NCBI GenBank assembly: GCA_019930625.1
Contig: CP082844.1
Span: forward strand, 1,984,001 to 2,048,000
DNA length: 64,000 nt
Source: Nocardia asteroides
Lineage (GTDB): Bacteria; Actinomycetota; Actinomycetes; Mycobacteriales; Mycobacteriaceae
Reading direction: 5' to 3'
The position numbers and the translations under genes are program-made. Positions 1-8,084 of the stretch are shown here, one piece after another. The first letter of the stretch is position 1; each line of letters starts with the position of its first letter. The notes under the pieces were generated by a model, which saw only the letters and a list, made by a program, of their open reading frames with translations, did no database searches and was not told the origin of the DNA.

Positions 1-495
1 CGCGAGACCACCCATCTGGCGCGTGCGATCCTCGAGCACACTCCCGAGGATTACTTCGACCGAAATCACATGCTGATGCGGGCGCAGATCGACCGGGCTC
101 GCGGTCACATCGCCGCGATCAACAACCGGTTCGGGGCCGATGTGCTGCGACCGCTGGGCAACCCGGAAGGGATGTTCGTCTCGCTGGTGTTCGATCGCAT
201 TCTGCTCGACCGGGCGGGCGTGCACACGAGTGCGCAGGTGGAGGACATGGTGCTCGCCGTGGCCGGTGTCGACAGCGTCGCGCTGGACCGGACCGGCTCG
301 CTGCGTCCCGGCGTCCGGTTGAACGTCCTCGCTCCGCGCAAAGCGCCCCGCCACGAATCGCCCGCTCTGATCGAGGAACTCTTCGACCGGCTCGAGCAAC
401 TGATCCGCGATATCGCAGGCGGACTCACCTATCGCGAAGCGCTGGCCGATCGCGGCCTGACCGCCCTCGTGGCGGAATCCGGGGCCACGCGGTGA
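1..495 (+). CDS. PLP-dependent aminotransferase-like protein, C-terminal part (5' end outside window)
   Basis: The frame is open from base 1, so the visible 164 residues are only the C-terminal portion. The visible part resembles the small C-terminal domain of fold-type I aminotransferases: a segment NPEGMFVSL, which in that family lies in the substrate-side strand, followed by a helix-rich part and a RLNV strand near residue 105 that resembles the usual lR(l/i)s(f/v) strand with its carboxylate-binding arginine. The PLP lysine lies outside the window, so the assignment rests on the C-terminal domain only. The stop overlaps the GTG start of the next gene by 4 bp (GTGA), which indicates translational coupling and probably a joint pathway with the dehydrogenase. 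The substrate cannot be read from this fragment. Confidence 0.6.
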   Translation, partial: RETTHLARAILEHTPEDYFDRNHMLMRAQIDRARGHIAAINNRFGADVLRPLGNPEGMFVSLVFDRILLDRAGVHTSAQVEDMVLAVAGVDSVALDRTGSLRPGVRLNVLAPRKAPRHESPALIEELFDRLEQLIRDIAGGLTYREALADRGLTALVAESGATR

Positions 496-1463
496 TCGTC
501 GGGGTGCTGCGTGAGACGGCTCCCCGGGAGACCCGCGTGGCGCTCACACCGGAGGGCGTGCGCACACTTTCGACGGCGGGACTCCGAGTCGTCGTGGAGG
601 CGGGCGCGGGGCAGGGTGCGGGGTTCGCCGACGCGGCCTACCGCGCGTCCGGGGCGGTCGTCGCGGATCGCGCCACGGTATTCGAGCGCGCGGGCATCGT
701 GGTGTGGGTGAAACCCCCAGCGTACGAATTGGACTCGTTGCCGCTGCGCGCGGGGACGACGCTGGTGGGCTTCCAGGATCCGCACTACCGCCGCCACGAG
801 ATCGATCGGTTGCGCGCCCGCGGTATCGAGTCGGTCGCCTTCGACCGGGTGCCGCGCGACGAGACGACCACCGAGATCGACGCGCTGACCACCATGAGCC
901 GGATCGCGGGCGGGGTGGGTTACGCCGAAGGCAGGCGATTGCTCTCCCCGTCGCGGCGCACCGGCCCGGTCCGGGCTCTCGTGCTGGGGTGCGGGGCGGC
1001 CGGGCTCGCCGCGATCGCGGCCGCGCGCACGTTCGATGACGAGAAACCGACGGCGGTCGGTAATCGCCTCGCGCAGCGGGACGCCGCGTTCGAGGCGGGC
1101 GCCGGGCGTTTCGTGCCGAACCGGGACGACAACGCGGCACTGCTGGAATCGCTCGCCACGACGACGCCCGACCTCGTCGTCTGCACCGCCGTGCACCGTG
1201 GCTCCCCGGCCCCCCGTCTGCTCGACCAAAAGGCTTTGGAACTGCTCGGCCCGGGGGCCGTGGTCGTGGACCTCGTGGCCAAGGCGGGCGGCAACTGCGT
1301 CGCGACCGTCGCGGACCGGACCGCCACCCTGCCCAACGGCGTCGTCGTCACGCATCGCTCCAACTATCCGGCCAGCCGTCCGGAGCCGGCCAGCCATGCC
1401 TACGGTGCGGCGGCGGCCGCCATGGTGCTGCGGATCGCCCGGGGAACGGCGGATGTCCCTTGA
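492..1463 (+). CDS. Alanine dehydrogenase/NAD(P) transhydrogenase-like protein (AlaDH/PNT family)
   Basis: The 323-residue protein starts with a typical AlaDH/PNT N-terminus (VGVLRETAPRETRVALTPEG) and has a dinucleotide-binding loop LGCGAAGL near residue 165. Later motifs resemble the PntA alpha subunit: a CTAVHRGSPAPRL stretch and VVDLVAKAGGNC. It is shorter than PntA alpha chains and has no membrane part and no partner beta subunit here, so a proton-pumping transhydrogenase is unlikely. A soluble NAD(P)-dependent amino- or imino-acid dehydrogenase of the AlaDH/saccharopine dehydrogenase superfamily is more plausible. The GTG start overlaps the stop of the upstream aminotransferase by 4 bp, so the two are probably coupled in one pathway. 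The substrate is unknown. Confidence 0.65.
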   Translation: MIVGVLRETAPRETRVALTPEGVRTLSTAGLRVVVEAGAGQGAGFADAAYRASGAVVADRATVFERAGIVVWVKPPAYELDSLPLRAGTTLVGFQDPHYRRHEIDRLRARGIESVAFDRVPRDETTTEIDALTTMSRIAGGVGYAEGRRLLSPSRRTGPVRALVLGCGAAGLAAIAAARTFDDEKPTAVGNRLAQRDAAFEAGAGRFVPNRDDNAALLESLATTTPDLVVCTAVHRGSPAPRLLDQKALELLGPGAVVVDLVAKAGGNCVATVADRTATLPNGVVVTHRSNYPASRPEPASHAYGAAAAAMVLRIARGTADVP

Positions 1464-1470
1464 CGCTGGA

Positions 1471-1486
1471 TGAGAACGTGTTCTAA
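1471..1486. promoter_or_regulatory. KstR-like operator with overlapping -10 box
   Basis: The inverted repeat AGAAC-GT-GTTCT (1473-1484) sits ten bases before the SDR start codon. It fits the published KstR cholesterol-regulon pattern TnnAACnnGTTnnA at seven of eight fixed positions. A -10-like hexamer TAATTT (1484-1489) overlaps its right edge and lies 5 nt before the ATG. Repressor binding would therefore block a promoter that yields a leaderless or nearly leaderless mRNA. Sequence is seen; the KstR assignment is inference. Confidence 0.6.
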
Positions 1487-1494
1487 TTTTTGGC

Positions 1495-2262
1495 ATGCGC
1501 AGATTTGACGGCCGCCGCGTGGTGGTGACGGGAGCTGGATCCGGCATCGGTCAGGGCATCGCCCTGCGGCTGCTGGACGAAGGGGCGCAACTGGTCGCCG
1601 CCGACATCGACGCGGCGGGCCTGGCGGCCACCGCGGAAAAGGCGGGCGACGGCGCCGAACGACTGCGAACGGTCGAGGTCGATACGTCCGATCCGGCTTC
1701 GGTGCGCACCGCGACCGCGGCGGCGCTCGACTTCCTCGGCGGACTGGACGTGCTGGTCAACGCGGCGGGCATCCTGCGCCCCGCGCGCACCCACGAGATG
1801 CCGCTCGAGGTGTGGGACCAGGTGATCAGGGTGAATCTCACCGGTACGTTCCTGATGACCCAGGCCGCGCTGCCCGCCCTGCTGGACACCGGCCGTGGCG
1901 TGGTGGTCAACATCTCCTCGACGGCGGCCTTCAGCGCGGCCCCCTACCTCGCCTCCTACGCGGCGTCCAAGGGCGGCGTGACGGCCTTCACCCACGCCAT
2001 CGCCCTGGAGTACGCCAAGCAGGGCTTGCGCGCGGTGAACATCGTTCCGGCGGGCATCACCAGCGGTATCACGACGAAGTCCATCCTGGATCAGCCCGAA
2101 GGGTTCGACCCGCAACTGTTCTCCCGGATGACCGGATGGCTGAACGGGGGAGCGCTGGGCAGCCCGGAGGACATCGCCGGGGTGGTCGCCATGGTCGCCT
2201 CCGACGACGGGCGGTACATGACCGGCACCGAGATCAGGGTCGACGGCGGCGCGCTGATGTAG
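1495..2262 (+). CDS. Short-chain dehydrogenase/reductase, probable KstR-regulated
   Basis: Classical SDR of 255 residues. The cofactor loop TGAGSGIGQG lies at residues 12-21, the NAAG motif at 89-92, catalytic Ser at about 141-142, and YxxxK as Tyr155-Lys159. An acidic residue in AADID after the second strand suggests NAD(H) rather than NADP(H). The C-terminal sequence GTEIRVDGG is standard for the family. The ATG at 1495 has no Shine-Dalgarno sequence; a TAATTT hexamer 5 nt upstream suggests a leaderless transcript. The overlapping KstR-like palindrome suggests a role in sterol or related lipid catabolism, oxidising or reducing a hydroxyl/keto group on a ring or acyl-CoA intermediate. The exact substrate is unknown. 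It converges with the methyltransferase with no gap. Confidence 0.8.
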   Translation: MRRFDGRRVVVTGAGSGIGQGIALRLLDEGAQLVAADIDAAGLAATAEKAGDGAERLRTVEVDTSDPASVRTATAAALDFLGGLDVLVNAAGILRPARTHEMPLEVWDQVIRVNLTGTFLMTQAALPALLDTGRGVVVNISSTAAFSAAPYLASYAASKGGVTAFTHAIALEYAKQGLRAVNIVPAGITSGITTKSILDQPEGFDPQLFSRMTGWLNGGALGSPEDIAGVVAMVASDDGRYMTGTEIRVDGGALM

Positions 2263-2901
2263 TCAGCGGGGCGTCGCCACCAGCAGGTGATGTGGGATCG
2301 GCGTATGCGCCGGCCGCCGGTGCTCGACGTCGCAGCCCGCCTGTTCCAGCGCCGCGATGACCTCCGGCACCGGACGCAGCGTGAAGCCGTAGGACGTGAA
2401 CGGGAGCTTCGCCATCGCGTCCGGGTCGCCGATACCGATCACCAGACGGCCGCCCGGCCGCACCACCCGCGTGAGTTCGGCGCAGGCCGTCGTGAGATCC
2501 GGCACGAAATAGACGGTGTTGACGGTGATCGCGGCGTCGAGACCGTCGTCGGGCAACGGCAGCGCGGTGAGCGAACCCTCGATCAGCCGCAGGCGACCGG
2601 CTTCGATATCGCGCGCGTGGCCCGAGCGGGCTCGCGCCAGCATGTCGGCGGAGATCTCGACGCCGTGCACCACGCCGTCGGCCCCCACCCGCTCGAGCAG
2701 CAGGGAAAGTCCTGCTCCTCCACCGAATCCCACGTCCGCGACGGTGCTGCCCGGCACGATGGCCGCCGCCTCGACCGCCCCGGCGATCGCGGACTTGTTG
2801 CCGCGATTGAGCGCGAAGGCGATACCTTTGCCGAGCACGCCGTGGGGATTCCCGAGCTGGCCGGCCAGGGCGGACAGCAGACGGGCCCGGACAGAGTTCA
2901 T
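2263..2901 (-). CDS. Class I SAM-dependent methyltransferase
   Basis: A 212-residue Rossmann methyltransferase. Motif I is VADVGFGGGAGLSLL, followed by an acidic residue in VHGVEIS and by the post-I and motif III regions around VRPGGRL. This is the UbiE/type 11 methyltransferase arrangement, in which SAM is bound by the Gly-rich loop and the acidic end of strand 2. No substrate-specific domain is visible. I prefer the ATG at 2901 over the one at 2910: a TACGAT -10 box lies exactly 7 nt before 2901, the spacing of a leaderless start, and neither ATG has a Shine-Dalgarno site. The gene is convergent with the SDR and divergent from the secreted protein at 2980. Confidence 0.75.
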   Translation of the reverse strand: MNSVRARLLSALAGQLGNPHGVLGKGIAFALNRGNKSAIAGAVEAAAIVPGSTVADVGFGGGAGLSLLLERVGADGVVHGVEISADMLARARSGHARDIEAGRLRLIEGSLTALPLPDDGLDAAITVNTVYFVPDLTTACAELTRVVRPGGRLVIGIGDPDAMAKLPFTSYGFTLRPVPEVIAALEQAGCDVEHRRPAHTPIPHHLLVATPR

Positions 2902-2979
2902 GGCGCCCATCGTAGCGAGCGGGCTGTGCCGCCTCGCGCCCTCGAAACACCGATTACCGCCGAGCGAAGGATGATCCGA

Positions 2980-4395
2980 ATGCGCCGACCGGTGATGCTT
3001 CTCGCCGCCTGCCTACTGGCCTTGCTGCCCGGTCCGTCCGCATCGGCGGCCGAGCGTTGGGGGCCGCTCGCTGCGCCGAATCCTTTCCTCGGACCGTCCG
3101 GCACCGCCACCATGCACGGCGACGCGGGGTCCTCGGACGTGACGCCGCTCGCCGGTCCGGCCGCCCGCGCCGCAGTGGTCGGTGCGTATCCGCTGGCCTC
3201 CGCCTGCCCCACGCTGTTGGAAGGATCGGACCGTCTCGTGGTCGCCCTGTGCACCGCTATCGCGGGACAGATCCCCACTGTGCATCTGCTCGACCCCGCG
3301 GCGCCGGGGCCGTTGGCGCACTCGCTGGCCGCGCTGCCGTTGACCAGAGGCAGCCTCCTCGGCGGGGTGTACGCCTACCTGGATCAGGCCGACCGCCTGG
3401 TGGTCGTGGACGGCTCCGACCGGTTGCTGCGGGTGCGGCACGAGCGTGACGCGGCAGGGACATGGCGGCTGATCGCCGAACACTACGCCGATCTCGGCTC
3501 GGTGATCCCGTCCGCGGACAGCGTGACCGGCCTCGTGCCGGACTGGTCGGGCAATGTGTGGTTCGCGACCGGCCAGGCAGTCGTCGGGTTCGTCACCACG
3601 ACCGGGCGGGTCACGGCGATGGCGCTGCCCGCGGGAGAACACGTGGCCAACAGCATCTCCGCTGCGCCCGGCGGGCAGGTCGCGGTCGCCACGACGCACG
3701 CGTTGTACGAAATGCGCGTCGGCGCGTCCGGCGGTCCGGAGATCGTGTGGCGTGCGGCGTACGACCGGGGATCGGCGCGTAAGCCGGGGCAGCTGAGTTG
3801 GGGGACCGGCTCGACACCCACCTACTTCGGGCCGGAGACCGGCGCCGACTATCTGACCGTCGTGGACAACGCCGACGAACAGGTGCACGCCCTTGTATTC
3901 CATTCGGGTAGTAGCCGATTGGTGTGCTCGGTTCCGGTGCTCGGCGCGGGTGGTGCGGGGAGCGAGAACTCGCCGGTCGGGATCGGCCGCTCGGTCTTCG
4001 TGGCGAGCACCTACGGTTATCCGTACCCGGCACTGCCCGAGGGAGCCGGTCCGGCGGTGCCGCCGAGCGCGCCGTTCACCGGCGGGATGACGCGGATCGA
4101 TGTGGCCGCCAACGGATGTCGCGTGGTGTGGGAGAACACGGTTCGCAGTGCGGCCGTACCGCGTTTGTCCACCGCCGACGGCGCGCTCTACACGGTCGCG
4201 CGCATCGGCCCCGACCACACCACACCGATCGACGGATACGCCTTCACCGTCCTGGACCCGGAAACCGGTGCGGTCACCGCGTCGCACCCCCTCCCCGGCA
4301 CCGTCGTCGACGATCCACTTCAGACCGCGCCGCTGATCACCCACGACGGCCGCCTGCTGCAAGGCACGGTCACGGGAATCCTCCGCATCGGCTGA
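2980..4395 (+). CDS. Secreted beta-propeller-like hypothetical protein
   Basis: The protein starts with a signal peptide (MRRPVMLLAACLLALLPG..., cleavage probably after ASA near residue 24) and is exported. The mature part is about 445 residues, rich in Gly, Thr and short beta strands. Repeating blade-like units such as VTGLVPDWSGNVWF and GGQVAVATTHALYEM suggest a beta-propeller fold. Three or four Cys residues may form disulfides. No catalytic motif is recognised. The ATG at 2980 is preferred because GAAGGA lies 8 nt upstream; an in-frame ATG at 2971 has no such spacing. Upstream open codons in the same frame belong to antisense of the methyltransferase. Function unknown. Confidence 0.7.
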   Translation: MRRPVMLLAACLLALLPGPSASAAERWGPLAAPNPFLGPSGTATMHGDAGSSDVTPLAGPAARAAVVGAYPLASACPTLLEGSDRLVVALCTAIAGQIPTVHLLDPAAPGPLAHSLAALPLTRGSLLGGVYAYLDQADRLVVVDGSDRLLRVRHERDAAGTWRLIAEHYADLGSVIPSADSVTGLVPDWSGNVWFATGQAVVGFVTTTGRVTAMALPAGEHVANSISAAPGGQVAVATTHALYEMRVGASGGPEIVWRAAYDRGSARKPGQLSWGTGSTPTYFGPETGADYLTVVDNADEQVHALVFHSGSSRLVCSVPVLGAGGAGSENSPVGIGRSVFVASTYGYPYPALPEGAGPAVPPSAPFTGGMTRIDVAANGCRVVWENTVRSAAVPRLSTADGALYTVARIGPDHTTPIDGYAFTVLDPETGAVTASHPLPGTVVDDPLQTAPLITHDGRLLQGTVTGILRIG

Positions 4396-5207
4396 GCCCG
4401 ATGACGGGAGAAGGTGACTCGGGTCACCAAGCGTCGAGTGGTCCGTGGCTGTCTTTCCGGTTCCGGACCCGCGCATTGCGCGAGCGGTCTTCGGCGGTTG
4501 TGGCACTGTGACGAGCGTCTCTCGAAGCCGGTTGTGGCCGAGGTGATTTCGCGCGGTCCCGGCTGATCCGGGCGGGGGTGAGGCGAAGATCACATACCTC
4601 GTTGTGGTTGCGGCCGAGGTGCCGACGGGGTGCGCGAAGCGGGGATGCGCGGGCACTTTTTCGCAGCCGGTTAATCCGGAGCCTGTCGGGGAACTGGCCG
4701 GTCTTCCTCGGGAGCCACTATGTCCTTACCCGGTTTATTACCGCGTAAACAAACTTGTGGTCTCTTTCCATTCCTCGGTTGTCAGCAACTGTCAATTTGT
4801 GCATATGAACGTGCAGGTGGGAGCGGGTGCCAGCAAACCGTAGAGGGGTCTATCTCGATGCTCGGCTAACTGCTGGGAAGAGTTCCGAACCGTTGCCGAG
4901 CGCGATTCCCGACGATCTTTCGGCGGCTTCGCCGGGACGGCGCGCACCCAGTGAAACCGCTATTTCGCGGGTCGCATGCGGTTAGCTGGCACGGGGCGAA
5001 AGGGTGGCTTCGCAAGGGTTTGCTGGAGTGCTGCTTTATACGCTTGACCTCGGCGGGGAGGGTTGCGTAGGGATAACGATTGTGTAGAGTTGACGGTAAC
5101 GCTGGCCGCAGCTCGAGCACGACTCGCTGCGGCCAGCGGAACTCAATCGGGGGAGTTCTCAACCGATCTGGAAGCCACGTAGCTACCGATTGTCCCAGCG
5201 GCGCCAC
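4396..5207. other. Gene-free stretch with an AT-richer core
   Basis: About 810 bases without a convincing gene. Short open frames here (for example 4604-4843) have no Shine-Dalgarno site, no known motif and untypical codon use. The part 4720-4830 is clearly richer in A and T than the surroundings, as is common for promoter regions and for Lsr2-type silencer targets. A strong inverted repeat lies at 5100-5138. Confidence 0.5.
5100..5138. repeat. Perfect 12-bp inverted repeat
   Basis: CGCTGGCCGCAG (5100-5111) and CTGCGGCCAGCG (5127-5138) are exact inverted copies with a 15-base loop. The site lies 70 bases beyond the stop codon of the SpoIIM-family gene, so it could stop that transcript, although no T-run follows on either strand. 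A second, smaller inverted repeat (GAACTC/GAGTTC) follows directly. Confidence 0.5.
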
Positions 5208-6224
5208 TCAGGGTGTGCTGATTGTTGGCTGTGTCACAGGTGATGGTTGCCCGCTCGATACCGGGGCCTTCGGGTTCGCCGGCTCGATGACGGCTCGGCG
5301 GCCCAGCCCGAACACGTACACCAGGAACAACGCTTCGGCGGTGAACCCGATGGCGATGCGGATCGGGGCGGGCAGCGGGCTCGGCGTCACGAATCCTTCG
5401 ATCCAGCCGCAGACCAGCAACACCCCGACCAGCCCGAGCGCCACGGTTGCGGTCGCCCGTCCCTGCCTGGCCACCGCCTCCACCCGGCTGTGCCGGCCCG
5501 GATCGATCAGCGTCCAACCCAGTTTCAGGCCGACGCCGCCCGCGACGAACACCGCGGTCAGCTCCAGCGTGCCGTGCGGAAGGATGAAGCCGAAGAACGA
5601 ATCCAGCCGCCCCGCGTCGGACATAAGCCCCGCGGTGACACCCAGATTGAGCGCGTTCATGAACAACAGGTAGACCGCGGGAAGGATCAACACTCCGGTG
5701 AACAAGGCGATCGCCGCGACCCACGCGTTGTTCGTCCACACCTGCGCGGCGAAGGCGCCCTGCGGATGCTCCGAGTAGTACGTCTCGAACGCGCCGCCGG
5801 GCGCGGTGAGACCAGCGGTGTCGCTCGGAATGCCGAGCACGTCGCGCGCCGAATCGAACCGGTCCACCCAGATGGCCAAGCCGGCCGAGACGAGTAGGAA
5901 CGCCGCGGCGACGCCGACCCACCACGGCCAAGACCGGTACAGCGCCGCCGGGAAGCGATGGCTGAAGAACCGGCCGACCTCCAGCCAGGTGTCGGCTCGC
6001 GTCCCCAGCACCCGGCCCCGCGCACGCGCCAGCAGTGCACTGAGCCCGGCGATCAACTCCGGGTCCGGGCTGTGCGACTGCAGTCGCGCCAGCTGCTGGG
6101 ACGTGCGGCGGTAGAGCATGACGAGTTCGTCCGCCTCCGCGCCGGTCAGCTTGCTCCGCTTGGACAAGTAGTCGAGCCGGTCCCACGCCCTGCGGTGCGC
6201 CAGGCTGTATGCGTCCACGTCCAT
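5208..6224 (-). CDS. SpoIIM (DUF95) family membrane protein
   Basis: A 338-residue integral membrane protein. The N-terminal soluble part (MDVDAYSLAHRRAWDRLDYL) is followed by a hydrophobic segment around residue 105 (WWVGVAAAFLLVSAGLAIWV). The SpoIIM signature around FMNALNLGVTAGLMSD and FILPHGTLEL comes next, and several more membrane segments run to the C-terminus. The ATG at 6224 has GGGAGG 8 nt upstream; further upstream codons are antisense of the next gene. It is divergent from the RDD gene, the same pairing seen in mycobacteria (Rv3694c/Rv3695) beside MoxR and DUF58 genes. This suggests a shared role in membrane-protein assembly or stress. Biochemical function is not known. Confidence 0.85.
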   Translation of the reverse strand: MDVDAYSLAHRRAWDRLDYLSKRSKLTGAEADELVMLYRRTSQQLARLQSHSPDPELIAGLSALLARARGRVLGTRADTWLEVGRFFSHRFPAALYRSWPWWVGVAAAFLLVSAGLAIWVDRFDSARDVLGIPSDTAGLTAPGGAFETYYSEHPQGAFAAQVWTNNAWVAAIALFTGVLILPAVYLLFMNALNLGVTAGLMSDAGRLDSFFGFILPHGTLELTAVFVAGGVGLKLGWTLIDPGRHSRVEAVARQGRATATVALGLVGVLLVCGWIEGFVTPSPLPAPIRIAIGFTAEALFLVYVFGLGRRAVIEPANPKAPVSSGQPSPVTQPTISTP

Positions 6225-6267
6225 TCGGTTGCCTCCCACTCCCACCGGTCGCAAGAATGCTATCGAC

Positions 6268-7071
6268 ATGGCTGAATTCACCACCGGCGAAGCAGTGGCC
6301 CTGGAGCTGCCGATCGCTCGCATCCCCACCAGGGCCACCGCGTTCCTGATCGACGTGCTGGCCCAGTGCACGCTCGGGTTCGTGCTGCTGCTGGCGATCG
6401 TCACGTTGCTGCTGCCCGCGGGTGTGGACTCGGCGTGGCTGGAAGTAGTGACGCTGGTCACCATCGTGACCGTGCTGGTCGGGTACCCGGTGACCTGTGA
6501 AACCGCCTGGCGCGGGCGGACCCTGGGCAAATTGCTGCTCGGGCTGCGCGTGGTGCGCCAGGACGGCGGGCCGATCGACTTCCGGCACGCGCTCACCCGC
6601 GGGCTGGCGGGCGCGATCGTCGACTTCTGGATGCTCGGCGGGTTCGGCGCCATCGCGGTGGTGACCTCGATGTGCTCGCCCCTGGCGCGGCGCATCGGTG
6701 ACGTGGTCGCCGGCACCGTGGTGGTGCACGCGCAACGACCACTGCCGCCGCCCGCGCTCGCGATCGCGCCGCCGTGGCTGGCCGCGTGGAGCGCCCAGCT
6801 CGACCTGGCAGGGCTGCCGGAGGATCTCGCGTTGGCGGTGCGGCAGTACCTGACCCGTTTGCGTACTTTGACTCCCGCGGCGCGGCATCATCTCGGCACG
6901 GCGCTCGTGGCCGAGGTGTGCGGCCGGTTGCGCGTCGCGCCCCCGGCCGAGTGCCCGCCGGTGCAGATCCTCGGTGCGGTCATCGCCGAACGACAGCGCC
7001 GGGCGCTCCCGGCGCCGCTGTTCCCGCCGCGGCTGCCGGCGCCCGCAGGTCAGCCGTTCGCGGCGACGTAG
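6268..7071 (+). CDS. RDD family membrane protein
   Basis: A 267-residue protein with an N-terminal RDD-type domain. The motif IPTRATAFLIDV starts near residue 17, and there are three hydrophobic segments, the last with the family pattern RRIGDVVAGTVVV at about residues 146-158. The C-terminal 100 residues are soluble and Pro/Ala-rich. The start at 6268 is chosen because homologues start just before the TGEAVALELP segment; the Shine-Dalgarno signal is weak. It is divergent from the SpoIIM-family gene, and its last 22 bases overlap the 3' end of the convergent deaminase gene. It is part of the MoxR/DUF58 cluster and of unknown molecular function. Confidence 0.85.
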   Translation: MAEFTTGEAVALELPIARIPTRATAFLIDVLAQCTLGFVLLLAIVTLLLPAGVDSAWLEVVTLVTIVTVLVGYPVTCETAWRGRTLGKLLLGLRVVRQDGGPIDFRHALTRGLAGAIVDFWMLGGFGAIAVVTSMCSPLARRIGDVVAGTVVVHAQRPLPPPALAIAPPWLAAWSAQLDLAGLPEDLALAVRQYLTRLRTLTPAARHHLGTALVAEVCGRLRVAPPAECPPVQILGAVIAERQRRALPAPLFPPRLPAPAGQPFAAT

Positions 7072-8069
7072 TCGTCGATCTCGCGGAGAAAGGTGTCCTG
7101 ACGAGCGGGCGTGATCCAGGAGGCGCGGAAGGAGTTCCTGGCCAACTCGGCCAGCCGATCGGTCCCGAGACCGGCGTGCTCGGCGAGTGCGAGGTAGTTG
7201 TCGGCCACGTACGCGCCGAAGTACGCGGGGTCGTCGCTGTTGATCGTCACCGTCAGCCCACGGTCGAGCAGGCCGACGATCTCCTGCGCCTTCATCTGCG
7301 CGGTGACGAAAGAGTTCGACACCGGACAGCAGGTGAGCGCGATGCCGTTGGACCGGGCCAGGTCGACCAGGCGATCGTCCTCCACGATGTTCGTGCCGTG
7401 GTCGAGGCGGTCGACGGCGATGTCCTCCAGCGCCTGGCGGATGTGTTCGATCGAGTTCGGCTGGTCGATGTCGCAGTGCATCGTCAGCAGGAAGCCTTCC
7501 GCGCGGGCGCGCTCGAAGACGCCGGCGAACTTGCTCGGCGGGTTGCCGCGCTCGTCGGAGTCCAGCCCGACCCCGAGGATCCAGCTCTTGTACGGCAGCG
7601 CTTCCAGCAGCGTCGCCATGGCGAACTCCGCGGAATGGTCGCGCAGGAAGCACAGGATCAGCTCGGCGGAAATCCCCAGCTCCCGCCGCGCCCGGGCGAT
7701 CGCCGACCGATATCCGCTGATCACTGTCGGGAACGGAACCCCGCGCCCGGTGTGCGCCTGCGGATCGAAGAACAGCTCGACATGACGTACGCCTTGGGCG
7801 TGCGCCCTGCGCAGATAGTCGTAGGCCAGGTCGTGGAAGTCCTGCGGGAGCAGTAGTACGCGCATTGCCGGGTAGTAGACCTGGAGAAACGACGTCAGGT
7901 CGTGGAACCGATAGGTCTGCGCGACCTCGTCCACGTTCTTCTCCGGCAGTTCGATGCCGTTGCGCCGAGCCAGGCGGAACTTCAGCTCCGGCTCCAGCGT
8001 CCCTTCCAGATGCAGGTGCAACTCCGCTTTGGGCAGTCCGCGGACGAAGGCGGCGAGATCCGGTGCCAT
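7050..8069 (-). CDS. Adenosine/adenine deaminase family protein (adenine-deaminase-like)
   Basis: A 339-residue TIM-barrel metallo-deaminase. The HLHLEG motif provides metal ligands His18 and His20; His198, catalytic-type His224 (RLDHG) and Asp279-Asp280 (NSDDPAYFG) are also present. Segments such as PKAELHLHLEGTLEPEL, GVGLDS..GNPPSKF and the C-terminal SDDPAYFGAYV resemble bacterial adenine deaminases (PA0148 type) more than adenosine deaminases. The usual catalytic HAGE motif reads HCDI here, so the proton-shuttle Glu is replaced by Ile201, with Asp at 200 and 202. Substrate and activity are therefore uncertain. AGGAGG lies about 10 nt before the ATG. It sits inside the SpoIIM/RDD/MoxR cluster and probably came in as an insertion. 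Confidence 0.75.
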   Translation of the reverse strand: MAPDLAAFVRGLPKAELHLHLEGTLEPELKFRLARRNGIELPEKNVDEVAQTYRFHDLTSFLQVYYPAMRVLLLPQDFHDLAYDYLRRAHAQGVRHVELFFDPQAHTGRGVPFPTVISGYRSAIARARRELGISAELILCFLRDHSAEFAMATLLEALPYKSWILGVGLDSDERGNPPSKFAGVFERARAEGFLLTMHCDIDQPNSIEHIRQALEDIAVDRLDHGTNIVEDDRLVDLARSNGIALTCCPVSNSFVTAQMKAQEIVGLLDRGLTVTINSDDPAYFGAYVADNYLALAEHAGLGTDRLAELARNSFRASWITPARQDTFLREIDDYVAANG

Positions 8070-8084
8070 GGGGACATGATCCTC

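Noticed and set aside
4604..4843. A possible 79-residue gene in the gap
   Set aside because: No Shine-Dalgarno or -10 pattern and untypical composition.
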